A DNA stretch of 64,000 nt from Linnemannia elongata (Eukaryota > Mortierellomycota > Mortierellomycetes > Mortierellales > Mortierellaceae). Both the position numbers and the translations under genes were made by a program. This document shows, piece by piece, positions 56,376-64,000 of this stretch. Location of the stretch: assembly GCA_036320915.1 (NCBI GenBank), contig JAXBDG010000009.1, positions 558,001-622,000 of the forward strand, in the 5' to 3' direction. Every line of letters begins with the position of its first letter. The stretch's first letter is position 1. The notes beneath the pieces were generated by a model. The model was given only the letters and a program-made list of their open reading frames with translations. It had not been told where the DNA came from and made no database searches.

Positions 56376-57518
56376 ATGGGAAAGGACTACTACAATATTC
56401 TCGGTGTCTCCAAGGACGCCGACGACGACCAGATCAAGAAAGCTTACCGCAAGCTCGCCCTCAAATACCACCCCGACAAGAACTCGGCTCCCGACGCTGA
56501 AAAAAAGTTCCACGATATTTCTGAAGCCTACGAGGTCCTCTCTGACAAGAACAAGCGCGCCGTCTTTGATCAGTTTGGCGAGGAAGGACTCAAGGGCGGT
56601 GGAGGGGCTGGTCCACCACCGGGCGCTGGCGCTGGTGCCGGAGGGTTCCCTGGAGGGTTTAAGGGATTCCCTGGTGGTGGTGGTGGAACGACCTTCTCGT
56701 TTTCGAGCACTGGAGGCGGACCTGGTATGGGAGGCATGGGTGGTGGGTTCCGTCCTTCGAATGCAGATGATATCTTTAAGTCGTTCTTTGCTTCCTTTGG
56801 AGGCAACAGTCCGTTCGGTGATGATATGGGAGGCATGGGAGGCGGTATGGGCGGTATGCCTGGAGGCATGGGCGGTATGGGCGGTATGGGCGGCATGCCT
56901 GGCGCACGCACTCGTACGACACATTCTTCACAGCAGCAGCAGCAATCAGGCGGACCACCACCATCATCATCGGCTGAGAAACCACCACCACTGGTCCGCG
57001 CTTTGGGCGTCACGTTAGAGGAGCTCTCCAAGGGCGTGACCAAGCGCCTCAAGGTCATCCGCAAGGTCCGCGACGGTTCTGGAAGGACAGCCGACAAGAT
57101 CCTCACCATCGATGTTAAACCCGGTTGGAAGGCTGGTACCAAGATTCGGTTCCCTGGTGAGGGAGACGAACTCCCCAACGGCGCGCTTCAAGATATCGAA
57201 TTCATCCTGGAGGAGAAGCCCCATGATACGTTCACACGGCGCGGAGACGATCTGATTGTCGATCTGGAGTTGACACTCCTCGAGGCTTTGTCGGGCTTCT
57301 CCAAAACAGTCAAGACCCTCGAGGGCAAGTCATTGCCCGTCTCTGCGAGCAGCTCTAGAGTCGTCCAACCCGGTCAGGAGGAACGGTTCCCTGGTGAAGG
57401 AATGCCTATCTCCAAGAAACCTGGTCAAAAGGGCGACCTCATTGTTCGATACGTCGTCAAGTTCCCTACACAGCTTACCCCTGCCCAGAAGGAAGGGCTC
57501 AAGAAGATTCTCGCATAA
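56376..57518 (+). CDS. SIS1: Type II Hsp40 (DnaJB/Sis1-type) co-chaperone
   Basis: Intronless, 380 residues. The J domain (1-70) has the Hsp70-stimulating HPD at 32-34 and the [25 protein letters not shown] end. A long Gly/Phe- and Gly/Met-rich region follows (about 72-190, with GGMGGMPGG repeats), then a Ser/Pro-rich hinge and two beta-sandwich substrate-binding domains (about 205-375), including the [19 protein letters not shown] strand and the [21 protein letters not shown] segment. There is no Cys-rich zinc region, so it is class B. It acts with cytosolic Hsp70 in folding and disaggregation. The G/M region is longer than in yeast Sis1. The long CT/CA-rich leader and lack of introns fit a heat-inducible gene. 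Confidence 0.94.
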   Translation: MGKDYYNILGVSKDADDDQIKKAYRKLALKYHPDKNSAPDAEKKFHDISEAYEVLSDKNKRAVFDQFGEEGLKGGGGAGPPPGAGAGAGGFPGGFKGFPGGGGGTTFSFSSTGGGPGMGGMGGGFRPSNADDIFKSFFASFGGNSPFGDDMGGMGGGMGGMPGGMGGMGGMGGMPGARTRTTHSSQQQQQSGGPPPSSSAEKPPPLVRALGVTLEELSKGVTKRLKVIRKVRDGSGRTADKILTIDVKPGWKAGTKIRFPGEGDELPNGALQDIEFILEEKPHDTFTRRGDDLIVDLELTLLEALSGFSKTVKTLEGKSLPVSASSSRVVQPGQEERFPGEGMPISKKPGQKGDLIVRYVVKFPTQLTPAQKEGLKKILA

Positions 57519-57970
57519 GCATAATCCAGGGACCACTTTTCTCCTTTCGCTCTCGCGCTTATTTCCTTCCTTCCTTCCTTTTACACGCACGCACGACACC
57601 CCTTATTTTTGAGTCGTACCGTACCGCGATATGACATACAGCATCATTCCTCTCTCCCTCCTTCCCACCCTCCAACTTCGTCAGAATCATGCAACCCTTT
57701 CTTTCCCCGACTCCATCCCATGTAAAATCAAAATCCACTCTGTACAGTTCCCTAATAAACAACTTTTTGAAAGTAACTTCTCTCTCTCTCTGTCCCCGTC
57801 CCGTGTTTTCTTTTTTCTTTGTTGCGTTCATGCTTTCATGTGTGCGCTATGCACTTCTTGTATTTTAACTTGTTGTTACTTGCTGTATTATGATGTAGAC
57901 CCAGAGTAAAAAAAAAAAAATCGCGCTAACCTACGACTAGACGATCTACCTACTAACCTACTACATCCCC
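57519..57970. other. Convergent 3' regions of Hsp40 and acetyltransferase genes
   Basis: No gene seen. CCTAATAAACAAC near 57749 is a candidate Hsp40 polyadenylation signal. Confidence 0.5.
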
Positions 57971-59161
57971 TTATGCATCATACTCGACAGGAACGGGCAT
58001 AGACTCAAAATCCCAATAGAACTGAATCGCGTCCACATATCCTTCTTTCGCATCACCACCCAACTCCCCTTGTCCACGAAGCCGACCGGCGTTAGGAACC
58101 CGTCCAATCTCCTTGAATCCCAGACGACGCCACAACTTGACAGATGCAACATTGGACTCAAAGACGAGGTTGAACATGGAGGCCTTGTAGCCGATCAGGG
58201 GGACGACCTTCAGGAAGGCCTTGCCCATGATCCCGCCCAGACCTAGGCCGCGGTGACGGGGATTCACCATGAAACCTCCATTGCAGATCTATTACAGGGA
58301 GGAAAAGATAGTTTGCGCGACAAAACGGCAGAAGCGGGGTGGAACGAGTTAGAAGGTAGAAGAAAGAGAGGAGTGAGTCATGAAAAAAAAAGAAAGTAGG
58401 ATGGTAACAGTGCTCCTCTGGGTTCAATGAACTTACGTGTGAACAGCGGCCCTATGAGAAAAAAAAGTCAAGTAGCCAACATGGGATGAAAGATCGGTCA
58501 AGCACGGCGGGGTGTTAATGATTGGAATAATAAAGCAGCTCCTTTTGATCAACAAAATTTCGGCTCCAAGGGTCCAACGTCCCAACACCGCACGCCACCA
58601 CTCACTCAAGACATCTTTCTCAATTGCCCACGGAACGTACAAAGCAGAGACACGGATAATAACAAACAAAAGCACATACACTCAATATCCAACTGCAGAG
58701 AAACAAGAAGAGAAAACACTTACAGGGAAGTTAGGCTTGACATAGAAGAAGCCCAAAAGATCCTTATCCCACTCCTCCGCACTCGCCCTCGCCTCCACAC
58801 CCTCAGCATCCTTGTACTCCCCCTTGATCAACACAAACGCATCCCCACCCAAAAAGTAGTTCCCAAACTGCTCCTCGTCCAGGGGAAACTCCTGGGGGTA
58901 AGTATCACCACGCTCGACTTCGGTGTTAAAGACCTTGTGCATGGCGTTGACCAGTGTCGCGTGGGTTGCAGCGGAGAGGGTGAAAGACATAGAGGCTGAG
59001 GAAGGTGCCTTGGAGATTGCGAAGAGTGTTGCCTGGTGGTTAGTGGAATGACCGTTCTGCTGATCAGTTGGCTGGGAGCGGAGGGTTGCATGGCGAGGGA
59101 GGACTGAGCCGAGACTGCCGGCTGAGACTGGACGTGCAATGGCACCGTAGGCTGAAGACAT
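57971..59161 (-). CDS. GNAT-family N-acetyltransferase, with a 15-nt microexon
   Basis: Three exons (58724-59161, 58437-58451, 57971-58288) give 256 residues. The middle exon is only 15 nt and encodes GRCSH; with its neighbours it forms the continuous conserved block KPNFPGRCSHICNGGF of this fungal acetyltransferase group, and without it that block is lost. The acetyl-CoA binding motif A is RHRGLGLGGIMGKAF (about 162-176), followed by the FNLVFESNVASVKLWRRLGF motif B region and a C-terminal DAIQFYWDF. The first 60 residues (Ser/Ala/Arg-rich) could be a disordered or mitochondrial leader. The acetyl acceptor is unknown. The microexon has clean borders (TAG before, GTAAGT after). Confidence 0.85.
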
Positions 59162-59515
59162 GTTAGTGAATGTGAAGTGCGAATGAAAGTTAGAGAGCTG
59201 AGTGAATGAAAGAAGGAAGAAAAGAAAAAAGAAGAGTGGAGTAGTTCAAAGGAGAATAAAAAAGAGGTGAGAAAAAAAAAATGTCCGTTAGTGGCGTCTG
59301 GCTGTGATTGGTTCACAGAATGCACACTAAAAGGCGATCATGGCAGTAGTATAGGAACACTCTCCATCGTCTTTGTCCCATCCATGTAGTGTCTTTATCC
59401 TTTGTTTTATTCATGTGTCGTGTCTATGGTACATCCAAGGATAATAGTAAAAAGTAATAGTATAGTGGGGAAGGGAAGGCATATTCGTTTGTATTCGTTT
59501 GTAATCGCGATGGCT

Positions 59516-61243
59516 TTACAGTCCTGATAATGCCCGCATCACCAGTTCGTAGGTCGTAAAGGTCGCAGCAGCGGCAGGAACAGCACGGATAATGGTGGGC
59601 GAGAAGCCGCGGAAGAAGGGCTTGATGCCGCCCTCGCGGTACACTTGCTTAGCTGCATCAACAATGTAGAATGCTCCCTTAGGTGGGTTGCTCTGGTTTT
59701 GGATCTGTAGGAAGGAGAATTGATATTGGAGGGAGTTTGTTAGCAGGAAGCGCATAATTAATTACAATTGAGAAGACTTGTGAAAGAGAGAGAGAGACAC
59801 ACAACAAACTTACCATGGACTTTAGCATGTCCAAAGGGTAGCAAGCGAACCAATAGGAAACACCACCAGAGGCACCCGAGGCCATGAGGGAGAGGAGGCC
59901 GAGAGGGTAGGTGGCAGGGTTCTCACCGACAGGGGTCAGGTATCTCTTCATGCCCTCGAATCCAGCATAGAATCCAGCATAACCGGGGATCTCCCTGATG
60001 ACGGTGATCCAATATCCACGCATCAATCCATGTCTGATACCGTGTTCCTTGATCAATTGACGGGCACAGTCAACGGGACCCGAGTAGTGAACTGTGGATC
60101 CTGCGCCGTATTGTGCCTGCATCTTGATCTTGAGCAGCTCGACAGGCGAAGCAAGCACCGCATTCACAATACCTATTCGTCCAAAACAAGAAGGCATAGA
60201 AAAAGAAGAGAATGGTTATGGTTAAGATGGAAGACGAGGAAGAACCATAAAAAAACGTCAGCTTGATTGAGTGGAGATACAAGATCGCACAGAAAGGTGT
60301 CTGCTTGGCAGACATGTCACCATCTTTTTCGAGATTGGCGCAATTGACACCAAAAAATTAATTTTTTTGGAAGAGTCGTTACAAACAAACGATCCATTTG
60401 CTCAACGGTCGCCTCTACTCTCGGTCATCTTCTGTACAAAATACTGCTGCTCTTTCCTCTTGTTGTTTGTTCATCACTTTCACTCCTGTTCGCCTTGTTG
60501 GTGAAGATTACCTGCTCCAGCTCCTGCAATTCCGATCTGGGTGAGCGTCAATGGTCCACCGGGGTAAGGCTCTTGAATCTTCTTGAAGTTGGAGTAGGCA
60601 GCAAACAACAATGCATTCACAGCAGCGACTCCGACCAATGGACTGGCCATGCCTATGTTATAAAGAAAAACAAGTGCGTGGTTAGAAATCTAACTGTATT
60701 TACTCCACTGTGAAGTGATCCCGTAGAGATTGAGAGTCGTACCCTTGTAGAGTCCAAGGAAGCCTTCGTTCTTGATAGTCTTGCGGAGGCAGTCCATGGG
60801 TCCAACGAACCGACCGTTGGGTCCCTCAATTTGAAGACGAGTCTTAATGGTATCCATGGGCTGACCGACTGTTACTTGAGCCTAGTCATTGGTGATAGGT
60901 CAAAGAGGAAAGGTCAGCGATATGGTGATAAGAGAAGTTGCGCAGGTTGACTCTCAGTCGAGAAGTTGGGTTGATGTAAAAGTATCCCGACAGCATCCAA
61001 TGTTTTTGTATCTAGTGATATAGTTGGATGAGCATACCATTCCTCCCAGACTATTAAGGCGAAAAAGAATAGATTAAAAGAGAAGCAATTGAGTGAGTAA
61101 TCTGAATGAGTTCAAAGCTTGAGGGAGGGCGGTATGGGAAGTATCTGAGGGAGCTCACGACCGAATTATGAGGGTGTGTTGTACCTTCCGGCGACAAAGT
61201 CGTGCCAAGGGACAATCTCTTTTTGCTTGAGTTCGGCGGCCAT
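59516..61243 (-). CDS. Mitochondrial carrier (SLC25), carnitine/ornithine-like branch
   Basis: Six exons (61185-61243, 61038-61050, 60743-60881, 60512-60652, 59814-60172, 59516-59704) give 299 residues, the usual carrier length. The second exon is a 13-nt microexon that completes SLGGM in the first helix. Three tandem carrier repeats are visible, each with a PX(D/E)XX(K/R) signature: QPMDTIKTRLQ, SPVELLKIKMQ and YPLDMLKSMIQ. The NEGFLGLYKGMASPLVG segment is like the carnitine/acylcarnitine and basic amino acid carriers. It should be an inner-membrane exchanger. The substrate is unresolved; similarity to acylcarnitine, ornithine or Ymc-type carriers is by motif only. The start MAAELKQKEIVPWHDFVAG is a typical short N-terminus. 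Confidence 0.88.
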
Positions 61244-62188
61244 TATGAAGTAGCAGAGGGTAGAGAAGGGAGGAGAAGGGAGGAGAGAGGGTGAAAGAGG
61301 GAGAGAAGGGATGGGGGGTGAGGAATGAAGGAATGAAAAGAAAAAGAATGAAATGAATGAACGGACAGTTTTCTGCTTACTGTACCTGGAAGGCCGTTCG
61401 CGCGTTATTTTGTTTCATGCACCACGAGTGACTGCGAATGGCGTCAATCAAGTTGAATCAACTCAACATGCGAGATCCTCGCTCTGCCCGCTCTTATTAA
61501 GCACGGGGCTTGTAAGCAGGATCTTGATAGTTCTAACTTCTAAGTGATATCCCCAGTGTGCCTGAGAGCAGTTTTCGTTCGATTGGAAAAGGAATGCTAG
61601 ACGCTATGCACCATTGTTCTTTGTTCTCTAGTTCTCTAGGCAGATAGATAGAAAAAAGGCACGGTGAGCCTACAGAGATTGTCTTTTTGATTCATATGGG
61701 AGCATTGGAGGGCGTGTATGCCTGGACTCTTTCCTACTTTCTTCCCCTTTCACTCCGACGAACCATTTTCTTTCTTTCTTTTCCTTTCTTTCTTTCCGCT
61801 GTGACACATCGCTTTTTCTGTGTGCGTTATCTGTGCCCAGTCGGATCTGCGTGCTAGCCTCATGTAATATCCATTGGTTAGTTTGATAAGGACCCCTTTC
61901 TTCTGTTCTTCTTTACCCCGCACCTCATTTGGTAAACAATCCAGAGCGGAAAGCTTACTTTTGCTCTTCTTCATAACTCTTGGTTCCTTTTTTTTCTTTT
62001 TCTTCTTCTTCTTCTTCTCCTCCTTTTTCTCTTTCCCTTCACTCTTCATCCCTCTCTCCTCTCTCCACCCCCCCTCCTTCCTTCCCTCCTCCTTCACCTT
62101 CTCACCCCTTCCTTCTCCCTCATTCCACAAAAGAGATCCTTCACACCTCCCTCATTAACATTCCCGTTTATTTCTTGTCACATTCACA
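61244..62188. other. Divergent promoter region, carrier and SPX gene
   Basis: Both flanking genes start outward from here. It contains a [13 protein letters not shown] patch on the carrier side and a long pyrimidine tract (about 61975-62125) as the SPX-gene leader. No gene seen. Confidence 0.5.
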
Positions 62189-64000
62189 ATGAAGTACGGA
62201 AACTACCTCAAGGAGAGGAAACAGCAACTCCCAGAGGAATGGCAAAAAGTCTTTGTCGACTACGACACCCTCAAGGCATTCATCAAGGCCCATATCGCAC
62301 CCGCCTGTCTCAAGCCAAGCCTCGCCCACCAACAGGCCCACCCCACCGCTGATAATACAACCCTCGGTTCAAATGCCTACAACACTCCTCAGATCCCTCA
62401 CCTCCAGCCCTCGCCCATCATCGGAGGTACTACCTCGGCCTCCACAGTTGCTGCCCACGAGGACCTCAATGCCTTCTCAGCCATGATTGCCTCTAGGCTC
62501 ACGATCCTCCAGACCAAGGTCCCCGAGTTCTTGGCCATGCTCGATCAACAGGTCGGAGACGTCTCGAACTTCACCACCCTGCAAACCCGCAGGATCTATG
62601 AGGCTTACGGAGCCTTCCAAGGCGGCCAGGTCGGATTGGGCCTTGCCTCCTCGAACAACGATAGTAAATTGGCTCAAACTACAGCAAACGGTATCGCTTC
62701 TTCTACAGCCTCCACGGAACCGGCTTCGTTGGAGACACTGTTGCAGTCGGTCATCAAGCTGGAAAAGTACATCTTCTTGAACTATACTGGTATTGTCAAG
62801 ATTATCAAGAAAATGGATCGCCATGCCGGTCTGAGCATCAGTGAAGCCTACCTGGGTCGAGTCTGGAAGCTGCCGTTTGCCAGAGCGGAGCAGCTGAGCA
62901 CGCTCAAGAAGGAGCTTATGGAGAAGCTGAGCGGTGTCGGTGTCATGATCAAGACCAACAACACCAGCTCTGCTCAAGTCGACAATGCCATCTCCCGATC
63001 ATGTAAGCCCCTTCCATGCCTTTTGTTTGCTGTTTGCTTTTTTACTTTTTTCATGCTGTATGGATGATTCATCGGCTGTCCAAGAAAAGAAGAGATTAAA
63101 AAAAGAAGTGAGTTGACAGAAAAAAAAAAAAAAAAAAAAAAAAGAAGATAAACAGGCTGGGTGTGTCGGGGACCCAGGCATGCGTCCAAGATTGGGACAG
63201 AAACGCTCTATTTTCCTTTCACTTTTTGCTTGTGATGACTCTTACTTTGGACTTGCACCAAACACGCGAGAGCACCTGTCCCTATTTTTTTTGTCATGAA
63301 TCTTCCGCCCTGCACTTGCACTAACAAATAATTCTCCGCTTCTTGCATTTGGCCCTTTTGTTCATACCGAGATAGTCGAATCGCCGTTCTCGCCTCTGGC
63401 GCTCAACTTCAAGTCAGACTCCCCGGTCATGATGTGGCGCCCTACCGCCCTGGCCCCCATAGAAAAGACCTGGTTCCCTCCAGCAGCCCTCTTACTCCAC
63501 CAACGCGTCCTCATCTCCATGTCCGGTCCTCACGGAACTGACATTATTGGAACTCTCTTGGAATGTGCGGCCAAGTACCAGTGTGAAGTCGAGGATTTCT
63601 CGTTCGCTCGTCTCTACCACAACGTCACCTTTGCGATCTTGATCACCATCAAGAACGACGACATGGATATCTTCAAGGATCTCGCAACGGCAGCCAAACG
63701 GTGGGATGCGACGTTGACGTTTGATATTCTGGACTCGCTCAAGAAGGACCCTCATTTCGGAAACTATGTTCCTGGATCGTTGGAGGATGCGCCTTACGAG
63801 GGGCGGTCCAAGTACACGGCTACGGTGCTCTGTCAACATGGGCTTACGTCTGCTTTCCTCTCGGATTGGACTCACCTCTTGCTGGTCAACAAGATCTCAG
63901 TCGAGAAGATGGTCCGTCTGAACGAGGGCCAGCTCTCCTGTGCTGATTATAAGCTGTCGATCCCTGCCAGCTTGAACATGGATAAGTTTAGGGAGTCGCT
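62189..64000 (+). CDS. SPX-domain protein fused to ACT/phosphoserine-phosphatase-like region (3' incomplete)
   Basis: Exon 1 (62189-63002) and exon 2 (63376 to beyond the window) join in frame. Residues 1-270 are an SPX domain: MKYGNYLKERKQQLPEEW start, central helices (FSAMIASRLTILQTKVPEF), and the lysine cluster KIIKKMDRH that in this family binds inositol pyrophosphates, so phosphate status is probably sensed. After a short linker, a segment beginning LISMSGPHGTDIIGTLLECA looks like an ACT domain and the next, TATVLCQHGLTSAFLSDW, like the second N-terminal repeat of SerB-type phosphoserine phosphatases. The HAD catalytic part, if present, lies past 64000. The cytosolic enzyme would dephosphorylate phosphoserine to serine; the fusion suggests phosphate-regulated activity. 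The SPX assignment is firm, the phosphatase half moderately so. Confidence 0.72.
63003..63375 (+). other. 373-bp intron of the SPX gene
   Basis: GTAAGC..GATAG borders with a 23-base A-run near 63120-63143. The frame across it (phase 1) joins SRS to FESPFSP. Confidence 0.8.

Overview
This is a fungal nuclear contig. The genes have short introns with GT..AG borders (mostly GTAAGT or GTATGT), pyrimidine-rich UTRs with long A/T tracts, and fungal-type orthologues. I infer a Mucoromycota fungus, most likely Mortierellomycotina (Mortierella sensu lato). The main reasons are an intact animal-like H-type ferritin, a family absent from Dikarya but known in zygomycete lineages, and the general gene style. 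No species can be named from sequence alone.

Layout. 1-22 kb is ordinary housekeeping sequence: a two-lobed membrane-anchored amidohydrolase, a Kre9/Knh1-like surface protein with a frameshifted tail, tRNA-Val, a bHLH factor, adenylosuccinate lyase, lipin (phosphatidate phosphatase) and ferritin. 22.5-41.4 kb is an accessory, repeat-rich island. It holds an inverted segmental duplication that carries tRNA-Tyr and the 3' part of an LRR/F-box-like gene, a decayed Tc1/mariner relic, an O-fucosyltransferase-like gene, a relic of 28S rRNA, and an apparently intact 8,587-bp Mutator-like element (MULE). 42.8-47.9 kb carries two convergent sphingolipid genes, alkaline ceramidase and sphinganine C4-hydroxylase. 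About 8.5 kb without a convincing gene follows. 56.4-64 kb returns to housekeeping genes: a Sis1-type Hsp40, a GNAT acetyltransferase, a mitochondrial carrier, and an SPX protein apparently fused to a phosphoserine-phosphatase-like region that runs off the window.

The most unusual object is the MULE at 32645-41231. It has 48-bp terminal inverted repeats and a perfect 9-bp target duplication. Its empty site is preserved in this same window, in the other copy of the segmental duplication. On the minus strand it encodes, in eight exons that stay in frame, a predicted 1,381-residue protein. In order this carries a Ulp1-like cysteine protease, an acidic pentapeptide-repeat linker, a FAR1-like zinc domain, a MULE DDE transposase, three copies of a 27-residue module that each lie in their own duplicated exon, a SWIM zinc finger and a zinc knuckle. 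A divergent second gene encodes a zinc-finger/coiled-coil protein. The two genes are separated by a 14-copy tandem repeat of about 101 bp.

How genes relate: ceramidase and C4-hydroxylase act on the same phytosphingosine/phytoceramide pool. Lipin makes diacylglycerol. The SPX-phosphatase gene suggests phosphate-status input into serine-type metabolism. Two genes (acetyltransferase and carrier) depend on microexons of 15 and 13 nt that automated annotation is likely to miss.
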